A stretch of DNA of 64,000 nt from UBA877 sp035506155 (lineage in GTDB: Bacteria; Chloroflexota; Anaerolineae; Anaerolineales; Villigracilaceae): positions 1 to 64,000 of the forward strand of contig DATJPX010000137.1 of the NCBI GenBank assembly GCA_035506155.1, written 5' to 3'. Under the pieces are notes generated by a model that saw nothing but the letters and a program-made list of their open reading frames with translations, was not told the DNA's origin and searched no databases. The position numbers were made by a program, and so were the translations under genes. Of this stretch, positions 53,168 to 61,110 are shown piece by piece; within the stretch, counting starts at the first letter, position 1, and every line of letters begins with the position of its first letter.

Positions 53168-54013
53168 CTAATCTCCTGCGGGGTAAATGATCAGCCCAAC
53201 TGTTCCAGGCCCAAGGTTGGCGGCCACTGCAATGGACAGTTCGGTTGTAATAAGTTCTTTGATATTGAAAACCTTCTTCGCCCGTTCGAACAACTCCTGA
53301 GCCGACTGCGGGTCACGGGCATGCACGGAGGCCACATGGACGGACTCTTGCTCGAAGTGGTGTTCCAGCATCTCCAAAACCCGATCGAGGGACTTGCTGC
53401 GCGTCCGCACTCGCTCAGTCATATCCAAGACGCCATCCTTCAGGACCACAATCGGTTTGACATTCAGCGCGGAAGCAATAGCCGCCTGCAAGGCCCCAAC
53501 CCGTCCGCTCATGCGGGCATAGTCGAGCTTGTCCAGGGTCAGCACGATCTGGACGGTCCGGCGAATCCGGGCCATGCGCTCGACGATCTGCTGGACAGCC
53601 ATCCCAGCCCGTTCGAGCAAGCGGGCTTCCCGGCACATCATGCCAAGGGCGGCCGAGCCAGCTCCTGAATCAAAAGGGATCACATTGTACTTCCCGGCCA
53701 GGTCACGCGCCGCAGTCAGGGCCGATTGGAAGGTTCCGGAAAGCTTGCTGGTCACGTGCAACGAAAGGATCGTGTCGCCGGTCCTGGCAATCCGCTCGTA
53801 GAATTCCTTGAACTGGAACGGGGAAGGCTGGGAAGTCTTGGGGATTTTTCCGCTCTCGTCGACAAGCTGGTAGAACTGCTCGTTGGATAGATCAACCCCG
53901 CCCAGATAAGTCTTGTCGCCAAAGTGAATATTGATCGGCAGAACCTGGATATTGTATTCTTTTTCCCATCCGGCAGGCATATCGGCCGCGCCGTCTGTAA
54001 CGATCTGCAACAT
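53168..54013 (-). CDS. DegV-family fatty-acid-binding protein
   Basis: About 281 residues. The start MLQIVTDGAADMPAGW is the DegV signature. TSQPSPFQFKEFYERI, LHVTSKLSGTFQSA and VTLDKLDYARMSGRVGALQ (cited in part) are further conserved blocks. The family binds fatty acids for the FakA/FakB-type kinase. AAGGAG precedes the ATG at 54013. It begins 4 nt after the sigma gene stop. Confidence 0.9.
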   Translation of the reverse strand: MLQIVTDGAADMPAGWEKEYNIQVLPINIHFGDKTYLGGVDLSNEQFYQLVDESGKIPKTSQPSPFQFKEFYERIARTGDTILSLHVTSKLSGTFQSALTAARDLAGKYNVIPFDSGAGSAALGMMCREARLLERAGMAVQQIVERMARIRRTVQIVLTLDKLDYARMSGRVGALQAAIASALNVKPIVVLKDGVLDMTERVRTRSKSLDRVLEMLEHHFEQESVHVASVHARDPQSAQELFERAKKVFNIKELITTELSIAVAANLGPGTVGLIIYPAGD

Positions 54014-54017
54014 TAAA

Positions 54018-54578
54018 TTATTCTCCTTCCAGGCCGAGCCCCTCCAGTTCATCACGCAACGCCAACAGGGTCCGGTGGTACAGGCTTTTCACTGCGCCCT
54101 CGCTGCGGCCCATGGTCTCGCCGATTTCGGCATTCGACATATGCTCGACGAACTTCAAGATGAGCAGGTGCTGGCGTTCGTCCGGAAGATGACGGATAAG
54201 CTTCAGCAGCGCATCCCGATCCTGGGACTGCATCACGGCCACCTCGGGCGGCTCGCCCTTGTAGTGGATCGTAGGCGCGTCCGAGAGCGGGATCTCCTGG
54301 TGTCGACTGCGATCGCGGTGCCAGTTGGCGATCAGGTTGTGAGCAATGCGGTACAGCCATGCCGAGAACGGCACACCGCGATCGGTATAATTCTGGATAT
54401 GATGCAAGGCGCGGTAGAAAACGCGGGCTGTCAGGTCTTCGGCATCATGTACGTTACCGGTCCGGTAATAGACGTAGTTAAATATGCGTTCTACGTAACG
54501 CTCGTACAACACACCAAAGGCATCCTGGTCACCCTGAGAGGCGCGGACCAGGATTTCCTGTTCGTCGATCTCCGGCAC
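54018..54578 (-). CDS. ECF-type RNA polymerase sigma factor
   Basis: A 186-residue ECF sigma. Region 2 includes DAFGVLYERYVERIFNYVYYRTGNVHDAEDLTARVFYRAL (cited in part), and region 4 includes ERQHLLILKFVEHMSNAEIGETMGRSEGAVKSL. It starts at GTG, with AAGGTG 6 nt upstream. As first gene of an operon with DegV and a small membrane protein, it may respond to envelope or lipid stress, which is inferred from context only. Confidence 0.9.
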   Translation of the reverse strand: MPEIDEQEILVRASQGDQDAFGVLYERYVERIFNYVYYRTGNVHDAEDLTARVFYRALHHIQNYTDRGVPFSAWLYRIAHNLIANWHRDRSRHQEIPLSDAPTIHYKGEPPEVAVMQSQDRDALLKLIRHLPDERQHLLILKFVEHMSNAEIGETMGRSEGAVKSLYHRTLLALRDELEGLGLEGE

Positions 54579-54662
54579 GTGTTCACCTTACCGGGAGGGT
54601 CTTGATAAAATAACCCCGCCGGACAAAAGAGGTTTCTTGACGGAGTATATCATGTTTGAATA

Positions 54663-54671
54663 TGCTATAAT
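54663..54671 (+). promoter_or_regulatory. Extended -10 promoter of ssrA
   Basis: TGCTATAAT is an extended -10 (TGnTATAAT) about 47 bp before the mature tmRNA 5' end. TTGACG lies too far upstream (23-bp spacer) to be a normal -35. The extra leader would be removed by RNase P. Confidence 0.55.
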
Positions 54672-54717
54672 TTGGACCCCGGGGATTATCCCCTTACCGA
54701 GGAAGACCCCCGTTCAT

Positions 54718-55113
54718 GGGGATGACAGGCTTCGACGGAAGAGGCTGGTCCCGGAATGCGAGCCGAGAGGCGCCGAACTCGTAAACTCAGCGCAAACAAT
54801 CAAGTGCCAACCGCACTTCCTACGCCGCTATGCCCCTCGCTGCGTAAGCAGTAGAGAGTAAACGGCCGATCTCCTAGATGAGATCGCGTCCACCCGTCCC
54901 GAACTCTGCCCGGTGATGGGACTGGGCGTCACAAAGGTGGAGTGCCGCGCCTGATGCCGCTGACTGCGCGAAAGAGGGCTCTCGGGCCCGAGCGGCTGGC
55001 CGCAGGTCAAGTTTGCCGGCTGGATGACCTGCGGCGACAAGCCCAACCGGCTACGCTCGTAGATTTCCGAGGGTCGAGTCTTTCGGACGCGGGTTCGATT
55101 CCCGCCATCTCCA
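54718..55113 (+). ncRNA. ssrA: tmRNA (transfer-messenger RNA)
   Basis: One-piece tmRNA of about 396 nt. The 5' end GGGGATG pairs with CATCTCC at the 3' end as the acceptor stem. ACAGGCTTCGACGG follows as the conserved 5' tRNA-like part, and the T-arm GCGGGTTCGATTCCCGC is intact. Resume codon GCC at 54806 opens a 13-residue tag ANRTSYAAMPLAA, which ends at TAA 54845-54847. The 3' CCA is not encoded (the genome reads ACAAG), so it must be added by CCA transferase. It rescues stalled ribosomes and tags products for proteolysis. Confidence 0.93.
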
Positions 55114-55120
55114 CAAGAAA

Positions 55121-55145
55121 ACGCATCCACTTGGGTGCGTTTTTC
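55121..55145 (+). terminator. tmRNA terminator, copy 1
   Basis: ACGCATCC pairs with GGGTGCGT across ACTT, then five T residues counting the last stem base. It begins 7 nt past the mature 3' end. Confidence 0.8.
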
Positions 55146-55204
55146 GTTTCGGATGGGGTCCCCTTGAGGGGATGGTATCCGATCCCCGCCATCTCCACAA
55201 GAAA

Positions 55205-55230
55205 ACGCATCTGTTTGGGTGCGTTTTTTC
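55205..55230 (+). terminator. tmRNA terminator, copy 2
   Basis: ACGCATC pairs with GGTGCGT across TGTTTG, then six T residues. It is the duplicate of copy 1, with three changes in the loop and one extra T. Confidence 0.7.
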
Positions 55231-55339
55231 GTTTCGGATGGGGTCCTGAATCAGAATTGCAATTAAATCTTTGTTGATATTTTTTCAAGTCATGCTATAC
55301 TTTTATCTATATCCACACACTTTAGGAGAGGAGAATGCA

Positions 55340-56104
55340 ATGAATAGAAGAGTATTGAGGCCATTTTTTTGTCTGGCGGGATTGATCTTGATCGTTGGTC
55401 TCGCGTGTGCGACTTCGGCGGCCCAGCCGACGTCGACATCGGTTCCTACCGTCCCCCCACCTCCCACTAACACCCTGGAACCCACCCTGACCTCCACCCC
55501 CGCGGCGACCCCCACCCCTCAAGGGCCGCCTAAATTCTTCACCGAGGATTTCAACCAGGTATTTTCAGGGGATCCTCCATACTGGTCGCACTTCCTGACG
55601 AGCGGAAGCGAAAGCAAGCTGGAGATGAAATCCGACGGCAAATCATTCATCGTGACAATGAATGAAAAGCAGACCTACCTGTACATGATCTATAATCCCA
55701 CCACGTACCAGAACGTTTCGCTGGATATCAAGTTTGACAACCGCGGGCGGAACACCAACAATATCAGCCTGATCTGCGATTATTCGGACGACAAGGGCTG
55801 GTATGAGTTCAACCTCGGCAGCGGCGGCGTCTGGAACATCCTGTTCTTCGACCAGGTGACCAAGTACTATCAGTTCCTGGCGAACGGCGGTTCCGTGAAC
55901 ATCCATGCTGGCCAGGTATCCAATGAATACAAGGCCACCTGCCAGGGGAACGACCTGACCCTGTATATCAACGGGGTCAAGACCTACAATATCACGGATA
56001 GCACCTACGCCCTCCAGGAGGGCAAGGTCGGGTTCTCCATCTCGTCCTTCGACGTCCTCCCGATCATCGTTGCCGTCGATTCGATCCAGGTCAGCGAGCC
56101 GTAA
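55340..56104 (+). CDS. Lipoprotein with LamG/concanavalin-like domain
   Basis: A 254-residue lipoprotein. The lipobox is VGLAC, with Cys at about residue 23. A Thr/Pro stalk (to about 65) leads to a beta-sandwich domain resembling 3-keto-disaccharide-hydrolase/LamG-type folds: FFTEDFNQVFSG, NVSLDIKFDN, ISLICDYSDDKGWYEFNL, NDLTLYINGVKTYNI and GKVGFSISSFD. GAGGAGAATGCA precedes the ATG at 55340. Surface carbohydrate or polymer binding is plausible, with no catalytic motif seen. Confidence 0.8.
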   Translation: MNRRVLRPFFCLAGLILIVGLACATSAAQPTSTSVPTVPPPPTNTLEPTLTSTPAATPTPQGPPKFFTEDFNQVFSGDPPYWSHFLTSGSESKLEMKSDGKSFIVTMNEKQTYLYMIYNPTTYQNVSLDIKFDNRGRNTNNISLICDYSDDKGWYEFNLGSGGVWNILFFDQVTKYYQFLANGGSVNIHAGQVSNEYKATCQGNDLTLYINGVKTYNITDSTYALQEGKVGFSISSFDVLPIIVAVDSIQVSEP

Positions 56105-56124
56105 GCCGGATTCGATTTTTTCCG

Positions 56125-56152
56125 AAGGCCGTCTCAAATGAGACGGCCTTTT
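56125..56152 (+). terminator. Terminator of the LamG-like lipoprotein gene
   Basis: A perfect 11-bp stem, AAGGCCGTCTC and GAGACGGCCTT, with loop AAAT, followed by TTCGTTTT. Confidence 0.85.
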
Positions 56153-56287
56153 CGTTTTCCCTGCCGCCGATGATAAAAAATCTACGCACCGTTAACGTTT
56201 TTCTTGCACCCGTGCGGTATCCTATCACCAACTGGAAATTACAGGGCGCAAACGCGCTTCTGCCATTTTTATCCAAGGAGCATCGCT

Positions 56288-58195
56288 ATGGGAAAAATCA
56301 TTGGAATCGATCTGGGGACCACCAACAGTGTGGTTGCCGTCATGGAAGGCGGACAGCCAACCGTGATTACCACCGCCGAAGGCGGGCGCCTTTGCCCGTC
56401 GGTCGTAGCATTCAACAAAAATAACGAACGCCTGGTCGGGCAGACGGCCAAACGCCAGTCCGTGATCAATTCGGAAAACACCATCTATTCCATCAAGCGC
56501 TTCATGGGCCGCCGCTTCGAAGAAGTGGAGACCGAACGCAAGATGGTGCCGTACGCCGTCGTGGCTGGACCGTCAGACGAAGCCCGGGTTAAAATCCCGG
56601 TCACCAACCGCGAGTACAGCCCGGAGGAAATCTCCGCCATGATCCTGGCCAAGCTTAAGGCAGATGCCGAGGCTTACCTCGGGCAGTCGGTCACGGATGC
56701 CGTGATCACCGTCCCGGCTTACTTCAACGACAGCCAGCGCCAGGCCACCAAGAACGCCGGGAAGATCGCCGGGCTGGACGTGAAGCGCATCATCAACGAG
56801 CCGACCGCTTCGGCCCTGGCCTACGGGCTGGACAAGAAAAAGAACGAGACCATTCTCGTCTTCGACCTGGGCGGCGGCACGTTCGATGTGTCGGTCCTGG
56901 ACGTCGGCGAGGGCGTGATCGAGGTCAAATCCACCAACGGCGATACCCACCTGGGTGGCGACGACTGGGACCAGCGCGTCGTCTCCTGGGCCGCGGATGA
57001 GTTCAAGAAGCAGGAAGGCATCGACCTGCGATCCGACCGTCAGGCCCTCCAGCGCCTGCGCGAAGCCGCCGAGAAAGCCAAGATCGAGCTCTCCAGTATG
57101 ATGGAGACCGAGATCAACCTGCCCTATATCACGGCAGATGCCAACGGACCAAAACACATGGTCCTCAAGCTCAGCCGGGCCAAATTCGAGCAGATGACCG
57201 AAGACCTGCTCAACCGCTGCGTCCACCCGTTCGAGAATGCCCTCAAGGACGCCGGTCTCAAGGCAGGCGACCTGAACGAAGTGGTCCTGGTAGGCGGCTC
57301 GAGCCGCATGCCGATGGTCCAGGAACTGGTCCGCCGGCTGACCAACGGGAAGGAGCCCAACAAGGGCGTCAACCCCGACGAGGTCGTAGCGGTCGGTGCG
57401 GCCATCCAGGGCGGCGTGATGGGCGGCGAAGTCAAGGACATCCTCCTGCTCGACGTGACCCCGCTCTCGCTGGGCGTGGAAACCCTGGGCGGTGTGATGA
57501 CCAAGATGATCGAGCGCAACACCACCATCCCGGTCCGCAAGACCGAGACCTACTCGACCGCCGCCGACAGCCAGACCGCCGTGGACATCCACATCCTGCA
57601 GGGCGAGCGCCCGATGGCTGCCGACAACATGAGCTTGGGCCGCTTCCGCCTGGACGGCATCCCGCCGGCCCCGCGCGGCATCCCGCAGGTCGAGGTCACT
57701 TTCGATATCGACGCCAACGGCATCCTGAATGTCACCGCCAAAGACAAGGCCACTGCCCGCGAGCAGAAGGTCACCGTCACGGCCTCCACCAACCTGAACA
57801 AGGACGACATCTCCCGCAAGGTCGAGGAAGCCAAGAAGTACGAAGCCGATGACAAGAAGCGCCGTGATCTGATCGACGCCCGCAACAACGCCGACAACCT
57901 GGTCTACCAGACCGAAAAGGCGCTGCGTGACCTAGGCGAGAAGGTTTCTTCGGAGGAACGCGGCAAGATCGAGGGCAAGATCAGCGATCTCAAGCAGGCT
58001 TCCCAGGGCGATGACATCAACCGGATCAAGAAGGCCACCGACGAACTGCAAAACGTCTTCTACGCCTTGAGCCAGCAAATGTACTCCCAGGGACAGAAGG
58101 CCGCCGAAGGGCAGCCGCAGGGAGAAGCTCCGCAGACTCCGCCCCAGGGCGGGCATGACGGAGACGTGATCGACGGCGAAGTCCGTGACGCCTAA
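56288..58195 (+). CDS. dnaK: Chaperone protein DnaK (Hsp70)
   Basis: A 635-residue Hsp70. The N-terminus MGKIIGIDLGTTNSVVAVMEGG is canonical, with VPAYFNDSQRQATKNAG, LVFDLGGGTFDVSVLDVGEGV and VVLVGGSSRMPMVQ (cited in part). The substrate-binding domain has LLDVTPLSLGVETLGG. The C-terminus is Gln/Pro/Gly-rich and ends GDVIDGEVRDA, like the EEVD-type bacterial tail. AAGGAG is 8 nt before the ATG. grpE and dnaJ are not adjacent, and no CIRCE element is visible upstream. Confidence 0.97.
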   Translation: MGKIIGIDLGTTNSVVAVMEGGQPTVITTAEGGRLCPSVVAFNKNNERLVGQTAKRQSVINSENTIYSIKRFMGRRFEEVETERKMVPYAVVAGPSDEARVKIPVTNREYSPEEISAMILAKLKADAEAYLGQSVTDAVITVPAYFNDSQRQATKNAGKIAGLDVKRIINEPTASALAYGLDKKKNETILVFDLGGGTFDVSVLDVGEGVIEVKSTNGDTHLGGDDWDQRVVSWAADEFKKQEGIDLRSDRQALQRLREAAEKAKIELSSMMETEINLPYITADANGPKHMVLKLSRAKFEQMTEDLLNRCVHPFENALKDAGLKAGDLNEVVLVGGSSRMPMVQELVRRLTNGKEPNKGVNPDEVVAVGAAIQGGVMGGEVKDILLLDVTPLSLGVETLGGVMTKMIERNTTIPVRKTETYSTAADSQTAVDIHILQGERPMAADNMSLGRFRLDGIPPAPRGIPQVEVTFDIDANGILNVTAKDKATAREQKVTVTASTNLNKDDISRKVEEAKKYEADDKKRRDLIDARNNADNLVYQTEKALRDLGEKVSSEERGKIEGKISDLKQASQGDDINRIKKATDELQNVFYALSQQMYSQGQKAAEGQPQGEAPQTPPQGGHDGDVIDGEVRDA

Positions 58196-58205
58196 GTAAA
58201 TGCGC

Positions 58206-58241
58206 AAAGTCCCGGTCCGAAACAAGGGCCGGGACTTTTTT
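58206..58241 (+). terminator. Terminator of dnaK
   Basis: AAAGTCCCGG pairs with CCGGGACTTT around a 13-nt loop and is followed by TTT. Confidence 0.75.
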
Positions 58242-58293
58242 ATTCCTGTATTTTCTATCTAATTTCTAACTTTCTGGTCGTTTCGGAAAGCAG

Positions 58294-58299
58294 TATAAT
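58294..58299 (+). promoter_or_regulatory. -10 box placed for a leaderless mRNA (C39-like protein 1)
   Basis: TATAAT ends 7 nt before the ATG at 58307. No clear -35 or Shine-Dalgarno is seen. Confidence 0.5.
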
Positions 58300-58306
58300 C
58301 CTGACC

Positions 58307-59704
58307 ATGTGGAAACAAATGTGGAAACAGACCAATCTCGTCGTCAAAATCCTGGTTGCCCTGGCAATCCTGTTCGCCCTGGCAGCCGGTTTGAGCTTCA
58401 TTCCGCGCATCCATGAGGCCCTCTCCTGGCGGTTCGACAATTTTCGCCTGAGCGTGATCTATTTCTTTAACCCACCGCAAAAAGTGGCCTTCCATCCCAG
58501 CGAACAGTCGCTGCCCACCCCCACCCTCGGACCGGCCACCCTACTTCCGCCAACGGACACGCCCCTGCCGGCCGATCTGGCGACTCCCACCGCCACATCG
58601 ACCCCGCTCCCTTCTTCGACCGTCCTGGCAAACGTCACCTATGTCGATCAAATGAACCGCTACAATTATTGCGGTCCAGCAAACCTGGCCATGGCGCTCG
58701 AATACTGGGGCTATAAAGGCGCTCCCGGCGCGACCACGGAATTGCGCGACCAGATCGCATCAGTCGTCAAGCCGGGCGAGGCGGATCCCACCAAGAACTT
58801 CATCGACCGGGGCAACACCGACGTGAACGTCATGCCGACCGAACTGGTCGATTACGTCAACAACTACACCACCCTGAAGGCCCTCTACGCCTTCGGCGGG
58901 ACCCCCGACCTGCTCAAGCGCCTGATCGCGGCCGGCTTCCCGGCCATCACCGAAAAGGGCATCTACGAACCGCTCCTGCCGGATAACTCCGTCCAATGGG
59001 CCGGACATTACTCCTTCACCACCGGCTACGACGACAGCCAGCAGGTCTTCATCTGGCAGGATTCCTACCTGCCCTTGCCCAAATCGGTCGGCAAGAATAC
59101 CAAGACCCCTTACCTCGAATATATCAACAACTGGCGCGCCTTCGACTACCTATTCATCGTCGTCTATCCCCCCGACCGCGAGCAGGACCTGTTCCAGGTA
59201 CTCGGTCCTTACGCGAACCTGGGCTGGTCGGCCCAGCACGCCTTGGACATCTCCAATCAGGAAATCTCCAGCCTGACTCTGGGCGGGAATGACCTGTACT
59301 TCGCCATGTTCAACAAGGTCACCAGCCTGGTCAACCTGGACAACCCGGATTACGGCCGGGCCGCCACCGCCTACGACCAGGCCACCGCCTATTACAACAA
59401 TACGCTCCTGGTGGCCGACGACAAGCCGATCCCGTACCGGATCATGTGGTACCAGACCGCTCCGTACAAAGCCTATTATTACTCCGGCCGTTACCAGGAC
59501 GTCATCAACCTGGCCAACGTCAACCTTCAAACCATCGAAAAAGGCGGCCGGGAGCTCGAGGAAAGCTGGTACTGGAAATCCCGGGCCGAATATGCCCTGA
59601 GCGAGTTCGGCAACGCCTATACCTCGATGCGCCGGGCTCTCTACTACCACCCCAACTTCCAGCCAGCCCTGGATATGTTCTCCCTGTGGGGCGTCACCCC
59701 GTAG
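58307..59704 (+). CDS. Peptidase C39-like membrane-anchored protein 1
   Basis: A 465-residue protein. One membrane helix (VVKILVALAILFALAAGLSF) is followed by a Thr/Pro stalk and a papain-like C39 domain: Cys in NYCGPANLAMALEYWG, His in GHYSFTTGYDD, and a downstream acidic/polar site in VFIWQDSYLP. The C-terminal 170 residues carry TPR-like helices ending in SMRRALYYHPNFQPALDM. C39 domains cut leader peptides or act as inactive binding folds. No exporter is adjacent. ATG 58307 is preferred, though ATG 58319 is possible. Confidence 0.85.
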   Translation: MWKQMWKQTNLVVKILVALAILFALAAGLSFIPRIHEALSWRFDNFRLSVIYFFNPPQKVAFHPSEQSLPTPTLGPATLLPPTDTPLPADLATPTATSTPLPSSTVLANVTYVDQMNRYNYCGPANLAMALEYWGYKGAPGATTELRDQIASVVKPGEADPTKNFIDRGNTDVNVMPTELVDYVNNYTTLKALYAFGGTPDLLKRLIAAGFPAITEKGIYEPLLPDNSVQWAGHYSFTTGYDDSQQVFIWQDSYLPLPKSVGKNTKTPYLEYINNWRAFDYLFIVVYPPDREQDLFQVLGPYANLGWSAQHALDISNQEISSLTLGGNDLYFAMFNKVTSLVNLDNPDYGRAATAYDQATAYYNNTLLVADDKPIPYRIMWYQTAPYKAYYYSGRYQDVINLANVNLQTIEKGGRELEESWYWKSRAEYALSEFGNAYTSMRRALYYHPNFQPALDMFSLWGVTP

Positions 59705-59735
59705 ATTCTTTCCCGACTCTCAAAAAAGACCCCTG

Positions 59736-59764
59736 CGAGGCCCGGCCGAATACCGGGCCTCGTT
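59736..59764 (+). terminator. Hairpin between the two C39-like genes
   Basis: CGAGGCCCGG pairs with CCGGGCCTCG with a 7-nt loop, followed only by TT. It is a weak terminator that abuts the next gene's promoter. Confidence 0.45.
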
Positions 59765-59770
59765 CTGGTA

Positions 59771-59776
59771 TATAAT
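59771..59776 (+). promoter_or_regulatory. -10 box placed for a leaderless mRNA (C39-like protein 2)
   Basis: TATAAT ends 7 nt before the ATG at 59784. The start has no Shine-Dalgarno. Confidence 0.5.
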
Positions 59777-59783
59777 CCACGCC

Positions 59784-61109
59784 ATGGACAAGCGACCGAA
59801 GAAGTATCGGGGCCTGGCAGTCATTCTGGTCTGTCTCTTCGTTGTTATTGGGATCTCCTTCATACCTCCCATTCACACGCGCCTGGCCCGGCGCGTCAAC
59901 GCCGCCTGGACCTCCATCCGCTTTTACCTGCACCCGCCCGGTCAGGCCGTCTTCGTTCCCACCCAGCAAAACCAGTCGGACTGGCTCGCCACCCAGGTCG
60001 CGGAGACCAAACTGGCCACGCCGGCTGCCACGCCCACTGACCTGGCGACGGCCACGGTCACTTCCACGCCCATCCCGGGGACTGTCAACCTCCCTGGAGT
60101 GGTCTACGTCGACCAGTACAACCGCTGGAACTACTGCGGTCCGGCCAACCTGACCATGGCGCTCAAGTTCTGGGGCTGGAGCGGAGACCGTGACCAGGTG
60201 GCGGCAGTCGTCCGCCCCGGCCGGAACGATCCCTCGATCGACTTCATCTCGCGCGGCGAGACCGATTTGAACGTCATGCCGACCGAGTTGGTCGATTTCG
60301 TCGGCCAGTACACCCAGTTCCGCGCCCAACTGCGCTACGGGGGCACCCCCGACCTGCTCAAGCGCCTGATCGCAGCCGGCTTCCCGATGGTGATCGAGAA
60401 GGGCTACTTCGCCCACGACACGGTCGGCAAGTACTCCTGGATGGGCCATTACGAGTTCGTCACCGGCTACGATGACGCCGGCGGGACCTTCCTGGTCCAG
60501 GATGCCTACGAGTTCGGCCCCAATCTCTCCGTGGCCTATACGGATTTCAGCCAGGGCTGGCGGGCCTTCGACTACCTGTTTTTCGTCGTCTACCCGCCCG
60601 AGCGGGAAGCCGATCTCAACCGGCTGCTCGGGGAATGGAGCGACCCGGCCTGGGCCAACCTGCATGCCCTCGACGTGGCCATGCAGGAGACCCAAGCCCT
60701 GACCGGGGTGGACAAGTTCTTCGCCGCCTTCAACGTCGGCACCAGCCATGTCAACCTGGGACAATACTCCGAAGCTGCCAGCGCCTACGACTACGCCTTC
60801 CAACTTTACGCCAGCCTGGATGGAGACACCACCAGCCGTCCCTATCGCCTGATGTGGTACGAAATCGGTCCCTACCCGGCCTATTACAACACCGGGCGCT
60901 ACCAGGACCTGATCGACCTGGCAAACGTCACCCTGGCCGCCCCGCGGACCGGGCCAACCCTGGAGGAGAGCCTGTACTGGCGCGGCATGGCCGAATATGC
61001 TCTGAACCAGCAGGACAAGGCCATCCAGGATATGCGCTCCGCCCTTTACTATCATCCCGGATACCTCCCGGTGCTTCAGGCTTTCAACCAATGGGGCATC
61101 GCGCCTTGA
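59784..61109 (+). CDS. Peptidase C39-like membrane-anchored protein 2
   Basis: A 441-residue paralogue of the preceding protein with the same order: membrane helix (LAVILVCLFVVIGISFIP), stalk, C39-like fold (Cys in NYCGPANLTMALKFWG, His in GHYEFVTGYDD, VQDAYEF), then TPR-like helices ending in MRSALYYHPGYLPVLQAF. The two share blocks such as NVMPTEL and RYGGTPDLLKRLIAAGFP-like segments, so they arose by tandem duplication. The gene ends 1 nt before the SbcD-like gene. Confidence 0.85.
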   Translation: MDKRPKKYRGLAVILVCLFVVIGISFIPPIHTRLARRVNAAWTSIRFYLHPPGQAVFVPTQQNQSDWLATQVAETKLATPAATPTDLATATVTSTPIPGTVNLPGVVYVDQYNRWNYCGPANLTMALKFWGWSGDRDQVAAVVRPGRNDPSIDFISRGETDLNVMPTELVDFVGQYTQFRAQLRYGGTPDLLKRLIAAGFPMVIEKGYFAHDTVGKYSWMGHYEFVTGYDDAGGTFLVQDAYEFGPNLSVAYTDFSQGWRAFDYLFFVVYPPEREADLNRLLGEWSDPAWANLHALDVAMQETQALTGVDKFFAAFNVGTSHVNLGQYSEAASAYDYAFQLYASLDGDTTSRPYRLMWYEIGPYPAYYNTGRYQDLIDLANVTLAAPRTGPTLEESLYWRGMAEYALNQQDKAIQDMRSALYYHPGYLPVLQAFNQWGIAP

Positions 61110-61110
61110 T

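Larger units (their letters stand above)
55094..55246 (+). repeat. Direct repeat of the tmRNA 3' end and terminator
   Basis: About 68 bp starting inside the T-loop, TTCGATTCCCGCC onward (55094-55161), recurs with few changes at 55178-55246, 84 bp further on. The copy carries the CCGCCATCTCCACAAG acceptor and a second terminator. tmRNA 3' ends are common integration sites, so this could be an att-like footprint or a local duplication. Confidence 0.8.

Noticed and set aside
54637..54861. 74-codon frame across the tmRNA
   Set aside because: The region is explained by tmRNA structure. The frame does not match the tag reading frame.
56153..56287. CIRCE element or sigma32-type promoter before dnaK
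   Set aside because: No TTAGCACTC-N9-GAGTGCTAA is present, and no -35/-10 pair with proper spacing was found.
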